From NCBI GenBank assembly GCA_036824005.1, contig DAITBA010000015.1, positions 62,001 through 126,000 on the forward strand: 64,000 nucleotides of DNA, given 5' to 3'. Source of the DNA: DAITBA01 sp036824005 (GTDB lineage: Bacteria; Pseudomonadota; Gammaproteobacteria; Burkholderiales; Rhodocyclaceae). The notes under the pieces are model-generated. The model saw only the letters and a program-made list of their open reading frames with translations. It was not told where the DNA came from and searched no databases. A program made the position numbers and the translations under genes. Of this stretch, positions 26,338 to 34,566 are shown piece by piece (within the stretch, counting starts at the first letter, position 1; each line of letters starts with the position of its first letter).

Positions 26338-28041
26338 CTACGAGTCCGTCCGGTAGCCCATCCGGAAGCCACCCCAGTGGCGACCGCAGACATAGATCGG
26401 CGCCGAGATGTCGTGCATGATTTCCCCCGTATCGCGCCGGTACGTCTGTAAGAGGAACGGCAGCTCGTGATCGCCGCAGCGCTTGCCCACGGGATCGCCG
26501 AAGATGCGTTTGGTACGATTGCCGGCCATATCCACCTTCTCGTCACCGGTGAGCGGCTGACAGAAGCGGTTATTGTGGGTCGGCACGTAACCGTTGCGGT
26601 CGCAGCTTATGGCGTAGACCAGCTCCTTGTTGCGGTCGAGAATGGCTTCCTGGATGGTCGGGAATATCCGGTCCGCCAGGCTGTCGGAGCGCGTGTGGTA
26701 CTTCTGCGGCTTGGTATTGGCAATGGGCTGGTAGTTCTTGTCGAACAGGTCGTCGAGGCTGATCGTTCCCGCCTTGACGGCCTTTTCCAGTGCGGCACCG
26801 ATTTCCCGCGCGCCTTGCTGCACCACGGCCGGCATGCGACTGTGCATCGCCAGCGCCCGGTCGCCGCCAGCGCCGAGCCGGAAAACGTTGCTGATGTCGG
26901 CCAGGTTCTTCGCCAGGTTGTCGAGCTGGTTCGCCTCGCTCAGCGTGCGCCCGGCGCCACCGTTGTTGCACTCGGCCATCTCCAGGATGTCATGGACATG
27001 GCCGCCCACTGCCTGGCTGTTGCCGCTTTGCTGGGTGATGGCGGCGGCAATGGCGTCGACCTTTGCCATGGTTTCCTGGGCGCTGCGATTGATGCGCGCC
27101 AGTGCCGAGGCCGCGTCCCGTGCCAGCGTCGCGCCTTCGTGCGCTTCCTGGCTGCCCTGTTCGATGGTGGCAATGGCGGTATGGGTTTCCGTCTGGATGG
27201 CGGAGATAACCTCGCTGATCTCACGCGTGGCCACAGAGGTGCGCTCGGCGAGTTTCCGTACTTCGTCGGCAACGACGGCAAAACCGCGACCCTGTTCGCC
27301 GGCCCGCGCCGCCTCGATAGCGGCATTGAGCGCCAGCAGGTTCGTCTGATCGGCGATATCGCGGATGACCTTGACGATGCCGCTGATGGCCTGCGAGCGC
27401 TCGCCCAGGGCAGCGATCACCTTGGCGGAGGACTCCACCGAGTGCGCGATGCGTTCGATCTCCTCGGACGCGCGGGCGGCAATCTTCTCACCCTCGTGAG
27501 ACATTTCGCGTGCCTGCTGGGCATTGCGGGCGGTCTGCTCGGCGTTGTGCGCGGCGTCGTCGATACCGTTCGTCATCTCGGCCATGGCAGCGGCGGTCGC
27601 CTGCGCCGCCTGGCGCTGGCGCTCGGAACCCGCGGCGACCGAGTTGGCTTCCTTCATCAGGACCTGGGAGCCCTGGGCGACGAGTTGGGCACTGAAGAGC
27701 ACTTTGCCGATGATCTCGTGCATGCTCTCCATGAGCAAGTTGAATCGATGCGCGGTCAGTCCGACGCCTCCGGGTGCGACTCTTGCCCGCAGGGACAGAT
27801 CCCCTTCTATGCGAATCGTCTCGATCAAGCGTTCGAGGTCCGCTAGTGGTGCATAGACCAAGCGTCGTTCGGCAATGATCGCGACAGTCGCGACGCCAGC
27901 GCCAAGTGCAACGATGCATAGGTCGGCCCACAAACTACCGGCCCCGGCAACGTGCAACACTGTCACCCCGCTCGCCGCAATCACGATGCCCAGCGCGATC
28001 GCAACCCAAGTGCTTGGATTGATGTTCCTCAGTTTCACCAC
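26338..28041 (-). CDS. Chemoreceptor (MCP) with C-terminal sensor domain
   Basis: This is a 567-residue receptor. Two membrane helices lie at about 12-56 with almost no periplasmic loop, followed by a HAMP-like stretch and a signalling domain with tip region ADQTNLLALNAAIEAARAGE. Sensing appears to be at the C-terminus: residues about 400-567 form a PAS/Cache-like domain (SCDRNGYVPTHNNRF, RDTGEIMHDISAPIYVCGRH). That places the sensor in the cytosol. The start is one of two tandem GTG codons after AGGAG. A sigma-28-like promoter lies about 140 nt upstream. Confidence 0.85.
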   Translation of the reverse strand: MVKLRNINPSTWVAIALGIVIAASGVTVLHVAGAGSLWADLCIVALGAGVATVAIIAERRLVYAPLADLERLIETIRIEGDLSLRARVAPGGVGLTAHRFNLLMESMHEIIGKVLFSAQLVAQGSQVLMKEANSVAAGSERQRQAAQATAAAMAEMTNGIDDAAHNAEQTARNAQQAREMSHEGEKIAARASEEIERIAHSVESSAKVIAALGERSQAISGIVKVIRDIADQTNLLALNAAIEAARAGEQGRGFAVVADEVRKLAERTSVATREISEVISAIQTETHTAIATIEQGSQEAHEGATLARDAASALARINRSAQETMAKVDAIAAAITQQSGNSQAVGGHVHDILEMAECNNGGAGRTLSEANQLDNLAKNLADISNVFRLGAGGDRALAMHSRMPAVVQQGAREIGAALEKAVKAGTISLDDLFDKNYQPIANTKPQKYHTRSDSLADRIFPTIQEAILDRNKELVYAISCDRNGYVPTHNNRFCQPLTGDEKVDMAGNRTKRIFGDPVGKRCGDHELPFLLQTYRRDTGEIMHDISAPIYVCGRHWGGFRMGYRTDS

Positions 28042-28468
28042 CTCTGTCTCCTGATCAGTCTGATTTGCGGGGGATCAATGCGTGCCTTCTTCATTGCCCC
28101 GGGGTTATGGGGGACGAGGAAACACGCACGTCGTGTGCCAGTCGCGCAAGGTCGCGGCGCGAGATCGCATGGTGCGGTATACGGCGCAATTGGAGCACGC
28201 TTAAGACAGTTTTCTGACGAAAGTGATGCCAGCGTCGAGGACCAACGTGTTGTTGCGTGTGTCTGCCTGCGCCCGGACCTGCCTGCCGATCGACGCGCGC
28301 CGATTGGGTAATGCCTTGCGCGAGGCGGCGCCGATTGAACGCTGCGGTGACTGTTGCATCGCCGCCACCCGACCCGCACGCCGGAGCCAAGAAGAGCGGC
28401 ATTGCGCCGCTACACTCCAGGCCCCTCGGGATGCCTCGCCGCGCCATGCACGGCGTGGGCGAAATCAC
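28042..28468. other. Intergenic region upstream of the C-sensor MCP
   Basis: This 427-nt region holds a sigma-28-like promoter at 28178-28204. The remaining sequence up to the STAS stop shows no plausible gene or strong terminator hairpin. Confidence 0.45.
28178..28204 (-). promoter_or_regulatory. Sigma-28-like promoter of the C-sensor MCP
   Basis: On the minus strand TTAAGCGT, 11 nt, GCCGTATA. The spacing is exact and GCCG is kept; the upstream box matches consensus at five of eight positions. The leader to the MCP start would be about 130 nt. Confidence 0.55.
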
Positions 28469-28774
28469 CTAGGCGATCGAGAACAACTTGCCGAAATTGG
28501 CGATGTCCAGAACCTGCTTGACACTGCCTTTGCAGTTGGACAGGGAAACCTCGCGGTTGGCCGTGCGCGCCTTGTCGCGCAACATCAGCAGCATTCCCAG
28601 GGCGGAACTGTCGAGATAGACGACTTCCCCCAGGTCGACCCGGATCTGCCGGACGTTGCCTGCCTGCATGGCCTGGTTGACGGCATCGCGAAACTCGCGA
28701 TGGGCACTGAAATCGAAACGGCCGTCCAGCCGGATGACTGCGCAGCCTTCGGCGGAGGTGACATTCGCGTGCAT
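28469..28774 (-). CDS. STAS-domain protein (anti-sigma factor antagonist type)
   Basis: This is a 101-residue single STAS domain. The conserved helix start LDSSALGML carries the serine that is phosphorylated in SpoIIAA/RsbV-type proteins. These bind and neutralise kinase-type anti-sigma factors, or act as a partner switch. No anti-sigma kinase or PP2C phosphatase gene is seen nearby. In Pseudomonas a STAS protein, HsbA, can bind FlgM and so affect FliA. A similar role here is a hypothesis, supported by the sigma-28 promoter just upstream. GAGG lies about 8 nt before the ATG. Confidence 0.88.
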   Translation of the reverse strand: MHANVTSAEGCAVIRLDGRFDFSAHREFRDAVNQAMQAGNVRQIRVDLGEVVYLDSSALGMLLMLRDKARTANREVSLSNCKGSVKQVLDIANFGKLFSIA

Positions 28775-28820
28775 GACTTATCCTCGTGGAACGGGTTGGA
28801 CAAATTTTGATCTTGTCCGG

Positions 28821-28847
28821 ATATCGGCAGGCACGCTGGCAACTTGA
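28821..28847 (-). promoter_or_regulatory. Sigma-28 promoter of the STAS gene
   Basis: On the minus strand TCAAGTTG, 11 nt, GCCGATAT. The downstream box matches GCCGATAA at seven of eight positions, the upstream box matches TAAAGTTT at six, and the spacing is exact. It lies in the short cheB-STAS gap about 47 nt before the STAS ATG. Confidence 0.8.
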
Positions 28848-28850
28848 ACC

Positions 28851-29948
28851 CTAGGCTCTGAGCGCGCGCGGTTCCCTCTGACGAAGCTGCGCAAGCATCC
28901 GTGCCGGGATTTCGCGCAGGCTCGCCACCTCGTCCACCGCACCCACGACGACCGCTTCCCGTGGCATGCCATAGACGACGCAGCTCGCCTGATCCTGAGC
29001 GATGGTGTAGGCGCCTGCCCGGCGCATGGCCAACAGTCCGAGCGCGCCGTCCTTGCCCATGCCGGTGAGGATCACACCAAGGGCATTGGCGCCGACTGCC
29101 TCTGCCGCGGAGTGAAACAGCACGTCCACCGATGGCCGGTGACGGTTCACCGGTGCCGCCTTGGAGAGCTCGCAGTAGTATGCGCCACCGCTACGGCGCA
29201 CCGAAAGGTGGGAGTGACCCGGAGCCAGGTACGCATGACCAGCCCGCACCCGATCGCCGTCAGCCGCCTCTTTGACGCGGACGCGGCAGATGCCGTCGAG
29301 CCGGCGCGCGAAGGAACCGGTGAACATCTCCGGCATGTGCTGCACGATCATGATCCCGGGACTGTCCGCCGGAAGGCCGGAGAGCACCTCCTTGATGGCT
29401 TCCGTGCCGCCGGTGGAGGCGCCGATCATGATCAGCCGGTCCGATGCCGCGCCCGCGTTGCCCGGCTTCGCCGCGACGGCCGCCATCTGGGGAACGGGTT
29501 CCCCGCCCGGCGCGCGCGCGGGCATCCCGGCGCTCGTCGGCAGTCGCGTGCGCGCACCGTGAGCAGCGCGGATCTTGTCGCAGATCTCTTCGGCATAGGT
29601 CTGAAGCCCGCCGGCAGAGTCGATGCGCGGCTTGGAAACGAAGTCCACCGCGCCCAGCTCCAGCGCCTGCAGGGTCGTCTCCGATCCGCGCTCCGTGAAC
29701 GAGGAGATCATCACCACCGGCATCGGACGCAATCGCATCAGGCGCTGCAGAAACTCCAACCCGTCCATCTTGGGCATCTCGACATCCAGGGTAAGCACGT
29801 CCGGATTGAGCGCCTTAATCATCTCCCGCGCCGCCAGAGGATCGGGCGCCACGCCCACCACCTCCATGTCGGTTGCGCTGTTGATGGTCTCCGTCAGCAG
29901 CTTGCGCATCACTGGCGAGTCATCGACTATCAATACGCGGATTCCCAT
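28851..29948 (-). CDS. cheB: CheB, receptor methylesterase/deamidase
   Basis: This is a 365-residue CheB. Its N-terminal receiver has phospho-acceptor Asp55, and its C-terminal methylesterase has the catalytic triad Ser178 (IGASTGG), His204 (VQHMPEMFTGSFA) and Asp300 (ILTGMGKDGA). It removes methyl groups from receptors in adaptation. It follows cheR and cheD as in Burkholderia-type clusters. It is the only CheB here, so it probably serves both CheA kinases. Confidence 0.95.
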   Translation of the reverse strand: MGIRVLIVDDSPVMRKLLTETINSATDMEVVGVAPDPLAAREMIKALNPDVLTLDVEMPKMDGLEFLQRLMRLRPMPVVMISSFTERGSETTLQALELGAVDFVSKPRIDSAGGLQTYAEEICDKIRAAHGARTRLPTSAGMPARAPGGEPVPQMAAVAAKPGNAGAASDRLIMIGASTGGTEAIKEVLSGLPADSPGIMIVQHMPEMFTGSFARRLDGICRVRVKEAADGDRVRAGHAYLAPGHSHLSVRRSGGAYYCELSKAAPVNRHRPSVDVLFHSAAEAVGANALGVILTGMGKDGALGLLAMRRAGAYTIAQDQASCVVYGMPREAVVVGAVDEVASLREIPARMLAQLRQREPRALRA

Positions 29949-29972
29949 GGTTTCTTTCCTCTACGTGCCCGC

Positions 29973-30602
29973 TCAGACAAACAGCTCGACCTCGCCGGCC
30001 ACGTGGTCGGACTTGAGGCGCGCCCGGTATTCGCGCTCGCGCCGTTCGATCGTGTCGTTGTGGGTGCGCACGAGCTTCTTCACCAATACCCTGCCGGTGG
30101 CGGGGAAGAAGTACACCTTGCGCGGGTAGATATCCTTGAGGTCCTGCGCCACGACGGGGATCTGTTCCATGGCCAGATAGTCGAGCACAAACTCGGCGTT
30201 GCGCTCGCCGACCTGGGACTGGGTAAGGCTCGCCAGCACGCCGCCGCCACCGAATACCTTGGCTTCCAGATTGGTGCGCCGCGCGCCCATCTTCAGGAGG
30301 TGGTTGATCAGTATTTCCATGGCATAGGTGCCGTAGCGCGCCGAGCTGGAGAGGCTGTCGTCCCGCCCCGCGTCGGGCAGCATGAAGTGGTTCATGCCGC
30401 CGATGCCCTTCTGCCGGTCGCGGACGCAGGCGGCAACGCATGAACCGAGCACGGTGACGAGCAGCATGCTGCTTGTCGTGGCGTAGTATTCCCCCGGCAA
30501 AATCTTGACGGCGTCGGCATCGAAGGTACGGTCGAAGTACCGGTTCGTCGCCAGGTGTTCGACAAAAGCCGGTTCAGCGTGAGCCGGTGTTGGCGCGGGC
30601 AT
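29973..30602 (-). CDS. cheD: CheD, receptor glutamine deamidase
   Basis: This is a 209-residue CheD that deamidates receptor glutamines and can assist CheY-P control. The catalytic Cys and His lie in VTVLGSCVAACV and GGMNHFMLP. I chose the ATG at 30602 because AAGGA lies 6-7 nt upstream; the open frame extends further into cheR. It overlaps the cheR 3' end by 29 nt. The C-terminus ends GEVELFV, which closely resembles the end of the MCP-like protein at 37241 (GEIELF). Confidence 0.92.
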   Translation of the reverse strand: MPAPTPAHAEPAFVEHLATNRYFDRTFDADAVKILPGEYYATTSSMLLVTVLGSCVAACVRDRQKGIGGMNHFMLPDAGRDDSLSSSARYGTYAMEILINHLLKMGARRTNLEAKVFGGGGVLASLTQSQVGERNAEFVLDYLAMEQIPVVAQDLKDIYPRKVYFFPATGRVLVKKLVRTHNDTIERREREYRARLKSDHVAGEVELFV

Positions 30603-31428
30603 AGACGGTCCTTCCCAGGGGCCGCAGCAGGTCCGCGGCATGCATCAGGCTTTCGGAATGGCCGGCGAAAAACAGCCCGTTCTCGCTCAGCAGCGGCGCC
30701 ATCCGCTTCAGGATCTTGTATTGCGTCGGCTTGTCGAAATAGATCATGACGTTGCGGCAAAAGATCGCATCCAGCGGCCCCTGCACCGGCCAGTTCGCTT
30801 CGAGGAGGTTGATGCGCCGCCAGGTGATGAGTTTCTGCAGTTCCGGCCGCACCCGCACTCTCCCGTCCTGGCTGCCGGCGCCTTTCAGGAAAAACTTCTG
30901 CACGCGCTCGCGCGGCAATTTCTCCACCCTGTCCGCCGTGTAGACGCCGCGTTCGGCATGCGCCAGGACGTTGGTGTCGAGGTCCGAAGCGAGGATCGAT
31001 ACAGGCGGCGTGAAGCTGTTAAAGACGTCCACCAGCGTCATGGCGATCGAATACGGCTCCTCTCCCGTGGAGGCGGCGCTGCACCAGACCTTGAGCGGTC
31101 CGCGGTTGCCGGTCTTCTGCAAGTGGCTGGCGAGGATCTCGAAGTGGTGCCCCTCGCGGAAGAAGGATGTGAGGTTGGTGGTCAGCGAGTTCACGAACGT
31201 CTCCCACTCCTTTTCGTCGCCGCGCTCCAGGCGCGCCAGGTATTGGGCAAACGTCGTGTCGCCATTGGCGCGCAGCCGCCGCGCCAGGCGGCTATACACC
31301 ATGTCGAACTTGACCGGCGCCAGTGCGATCCCCGCGTGGTCATAGATCAGCTTGCGAATGCGCTCGAAGTCCGCGCTGGTGAACTCGAACTCCCGTGCCG
31401 GAGCACTGGTTTGTGCATTGGTAAGCAT
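30574..31428 (-). CDS. cheR: CheR, chemoreceptor methyltransferase
   Basis: This is a 284-residue CheR with the N-terminal all-helical domain (FERIRKLIYDHAGIAL) and the SAM-binding domain (VWCSAASTGEEPYSIAM, DLDTNVLAHAERGVY, IFCRNVMIYF). It methylates glutamates on receptors for adaptation. It is followed by cheD with overlap. The receptor encoded just upstream carries a C-terminal pentapeptide of the type that tethers CheR. Confidence 0.95.
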   Translation of the reverse strand: MLTNAQTSAPAREFEFTSADFERIRKLIYDHAGIALAPVKFDMVYSRLARRLRANGDTTFAQYLARLERGDEKEWETFVNSLTTNLTSFFREGHHFEILASHLQKTGNRGPLKVWCSAASTGEEPYSIAMTLVDVFNSFTPPVSILASDLDTNVLAHAERGVYTADRVEKLPRERVQKFFLKGAGSQDGRVRVRPELQKLITWRRINLLEANWPVQGPLDAIFCRNVMIYFDKPTQYKILKRMAPLLSENGLFFAGHSESLMHAADLLRPLGRTVYARANTGSR

Positions 31429-31505
31429 GTTGCGCTACTCTCATTGTTCCGCTAGCCGACACGTGTCAGCCGCGACTCACACTACGAGACGGGCCACGCC
31501 GCTGC

Positions 31506-33917
31506 TCAAAACTCTTCCCACTCGTCATCGCCGCCGATGGTCGGGGCGTTGGCGCTCTTCTTGATCTTGGGCAGGGGCTGGCCGGGCTTGGGCGCGGGCT
31601 TGGCCGCCGTCGGGGCGATGCGCGCCACGTTCACTGCCCGGTTCGGCCCGCGCCGCTCCGCACCGTCCCAGCCCGACTCCGCGCTGTCGAGCTTGAACAT
31701 CGCCACCGCCTGCGCTAAGGCCTTCGCCTGCTCCTCCAGGCTCTCGGCCGCCGCCGCCGCCTGCTCCACCAGCGCCGCGTTCTGCTGCGTCACCTCGTCC
31801 ATCTGCCCCACCGCTCCGGCCACCTGCTCGATGCCGCTGGATTGCTCCCGGCTGGCGTTGGCAATCTCGGTCACCAGATTGGCCACCAGCTGGAAACTGG
31901 TCACCACATCGTCCATCGTCTGCCCGGCCTCGGCCACCAGCTTCGCACCCCCGTCGACCTTGTCCACCGAGTCGGCAATCAGCGTCTTGATCTCCTTGGC
32001 CGCCTGGGCACTGCGTTGTGCCAGACTCCTCACCTCGGAGGCCACCACGGCAAAGCCGCGCCCCTGCTCGCCGGCGCGCGCCGCCTCCACCGCGGCATTG
32101 AGCGCCAGGATGTTGGTCTGAAACGCGATCGAGTCGATCACCCCGATGATGTCGGCGATCTTGCCGCTCGAGGCCTGGATCGCCCCCATGGTGTCGACCA
32201 CCCGCTTGACCATCTCGCCCCCGCGCGTGGCAATCTCGTTGCTGTTGCGGGCCAGCTCGTTCGCCTGCCGGGCATTGTCCGCATTCTGCTTCACCGTCGT
32301 ATTGAGCTCCTCCATCGAGGCCGCCGTCTGCTCCAGCGAGCTCGCCTGCTCTTCCGTGCGCCCCGACAAGTCCGCATTGCCCGAGGCAATCTCACCCGCG
32401 GCGGTGTTGATCGCGTCGGTCGCCTCCTTGATCCTTCCGACCACCTCGCGCAGCCGCTCCACCGTCGTGTTCGTGTCCTCCTTCAACTGCCCAAACGTGC
32501 CCGAATACTCCGCCGTGATCCGCTCGCTCAACACGCCCCGCGAAACAGCGTTCAGAACTCGGGCAACGTCCTGCAACCCTTGCGCCACGGTGCCGACAAA
32601 ACCGTTCAATCCTTCGGCCAACTGCCGGAAGAATCCTTGCTTGCCGTCGAGTTCGAGCCGCTTGGTGAAGTCGCCTGCCGCAGCGGCGGATACCAACCCT
32701 GCGAGTTCCTCTTCCGCCGCCACTTCGTTGGTGCGGTCCAGCCACTCGACCGAGGTACCGATGCGCTCGCCCTTCCCGCTGACAACCGGATTGGCGACCA
32801 GACGGAAGGTGCGTCCGCCGATCTTGATCTGCGTCTTGTATTCACCTTTGAGGCTGCCCAGGAGGTTGCGCTGGTGCGCCGGATTCTTGTGGAAGCTGTC
32901 GAAGTTCGCACCGAGCAACGCGCCGGCGTTGAACTGCGGCAGATCCTTGCGGATGTCCGACTCGGCGTGCATGAGCATCGTCACGACCGCTTCGTTCAGG
33001 TAAATGATCTTGCCCTCGTTGTCCGCCACCATGACGTTGGTGGAGCACTTGTCCAGCGCGTTGCGAATGCGCAGCGACTCGTCGGCCGCCCGCCGTTCCG
33101 CCGTGATACGCGTCAGCAGGCTGGACTGCATCGTGCACAGGGCCTTGAGCAGATCCGCCAGTTCGTTCCTGCCGCTGATTTCGATTTGATTGTCGAGCTT
33201 GTCGTCGGCGATCGCATTGGCCACTTCCACCGCCCGGTCGAGGGGGCGGGTGATGCTGCGCGCGATCGACAGCGTCAAGGCGACGACCAGAATGATGGCC
33301 GCGATCCCGAGGGTGAGTCCGGACAGAAACACCCAGCGGAACGCCCGGTCTGCCGTCTCGAAATCGGCCCTGGCAGTGCCGACGTAGTAGTCGCGCAACT
33401 CGTCCGCAGCCGCTTGGGCGGACTTGTACGCCGGATTGACGACTTTGAGCAGCACCTCATTGGCACGTGTGTAGTCGCCGTTGAGCAGCGCTTCCCGCGC
33501 CGGTACAAGCCCCTCCGTCACATACCGGGTGCGCGCCTGCGCATACTCGTCCAGCAACCGCTTTTCGTCCTCGTTCAGCTTGCGCTTCTTGAACTCGTCG
33601 ACAAGTCTCGTGATCTCATCCCGGTTGCGTACAATGGCGTCGCTATGCGCGGTCAGCGGGTGGTCGTGCAGCTTCGACATGGGGTTGGCCGGATTATGCT
33701 GAAGACCCAGCATCACCTCGGCACGGTTGTCGTTCATGAGCTGCTGGACGCGCGTGACAACGGTCAGCGGCTCTAGCTTGTCGTGGTCTAGCCCCTCCAT
33801 GCCGCTGTTGCTGAACTTCATCCCCCCCAGGCCGACCGCGGTACCTACGACCAGCATGCCGATGACGATGGCCATGAGGGCCATGAGTCGGGCTTTGACT
33901 GTAAAGTTGTTCAACAT
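31506..33917 (-). CDS. Chemoreceptor (MCP) with PAS domain and CheR/CheB docking tail
   Basis: This is an 803-residue receptor. A first membrane helix lies at about 11-34, a helical-bundle periplasmic domain at 35-190, a second helix at about 193-215, HAMP next, a PAS-like domain at about 280-390, then a long signalling domain with tip QTNILALNAAVEAARAGE. After a Pro-rich linker the protein ends DDEWEEF, matching the xWxxF pentapeptide that binds CheR and CheB in enteric receptors. The PAS domain suggests a second, cytosolic input such as redox or a bound cofactor; no ligand can be named. Confidence 0.93.
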   Translation of the reverse strand: MLNNFTVKARLMALMAIVIGMLVVGTAVGLGGMKFSNSGMEGLDHDKLEPLTVVTRVQQLMNDNRAEVMLGLQHNPANPMSKLHDHPLTAHSDAIVRNRDEITRLVDEFKKRKLNEDEKRLLDEYAQARTRYVTEGLVPAREALLNGDYTRANEVLLKVVNPAYKSAQAAADELRDYYVGTARADFETADRAFRWVFLSGLTLGIAAIILVVALTLSIARSITRPLDRAVEVANAIADDKLDNQIEISGRNELADLLKALCTMQSSLLTRITAERRAADESLRIRNALDKCSTNVMVADNEGKIIYLNEAVVTMLMHAESDIRKDLPQFNAGALLGANFDSFHKNPAHQRNLLGSLKGEYKTQIKIGGRTFRLVANPVVSGKGERIGTSVEWLDRTNEVAAEEELAGLVSAAAAGDFTKRLELDGKQGFFRQLAEGLNGFVGTVAQGLQDVARVLNAVSRGVLSERITAEYSGTFGQLKEDTNTTVERLREVVGRIKEATDAINTAAGEIASGNADLSGRTEEQASSLEQTAASMEELNTTVKQNADNARQANELARNSNEIATRGGEMVKRVVDTMGAIQASSGKIADIIGVIDSIAFQTNILALNAAVEAARAGEQGRGFAVVASEVRSLAQRSAQAAKEIKTLIADSVDKVDGGAKLVAEAGQTMDDVVTSFQLVANLVTEIANASREQSSGIEQVAGAVGQMDEVTQQNAALVEQAAAAAESLEEQAKALAQAVAMFKLDSAESGWDGAERRGPNRAVNVARIAPTAAKPAPKPGQPLPKIKKSANAPTIGGDDEWEEF

Positions 33918-33961
33918 ATTCGCCTCACTCCTATCGTTCCGATTCCTTACGCCGCCGCGGT

Positions 33962-34474
33962 CTACGCGGTTCCTTCGTCGGCCAGCGCCATGTCCCGCGA
34001 CAACATCAGCTTCTCGATGTTGATCACGATCAGCATGCGCTCACTCGCCGTGGCCAGTCCGACGATGTAATCGGTATCGACGCCCGAGGCGAACTCGGGG
34101 GCAGGCCGCACCTGCTGGGACCCCAGCGAGATGACATCGGATACGCTGTCCACGACGATGCCCACCACGCGGGTGCCGACGTTCAGGATGATGACGACCG
34201 TGAAGGGCGTGTACTCGACCTTGCCAAGGTTGAACTTGATCCGCAGATCCACAATCGGGACGATCGTGCCGCGCAGATTGATGACACCCTTGATGAACTC
34301 TGGCGCATTGGCGATGGTGGTCACGGCGTCGTAGCCGCGGATCTCCTGCACCTTGAGAATGTCGATCGCGTACTCCTCGGCGCCGAGGGTGAAGGTCAGA
34401 AACTCCTGTTCGAAGTTCTCCTGATCACGGATTTCTGCGCGAGCGACAGCTGCAGCGGAAGTCGTCTGAAGCAT
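33962..34474 (-). CDS. cheW: CheW, receptor-kinase coupling protein
   Basis: This is a 170-residue CheW (FLTFTLGAEEYAIDILKVQE, FIKGVINLRGTIVPIVDLRI). It joins receptors and CheA in arrays. It follows cheA and precedes a receptor gene, the usual enteric order. It is the only stand-alone CheW here, and the two CheV proteins carry further CheW domains. Confidence 0.95.
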   Translation of the reverse strand: MLQTTSAAAVARAEIRDQENFEQEFLTFTLGAEEYAIDILKVQEIRGYDAVTTIANAPEFIKGVINLRGTIVPIVDLRIKFNLGKVEYTPFTVVIILNVGTRVVGIVVDSVSDVISLGSQQVRPAPEFASGVDTDYIVGLATASERMLIVINIEKLMLSRDMALADEGTA

Positions 34475-34566
34475 GGATGGTCTCCGGGTGGTCTGCTGCG
34501 CTACATATCGGCAGCCAATCGCGGGAACTTGACGCCGGCGTGTGCCGGGAGACGCGAGGGCGCGAA

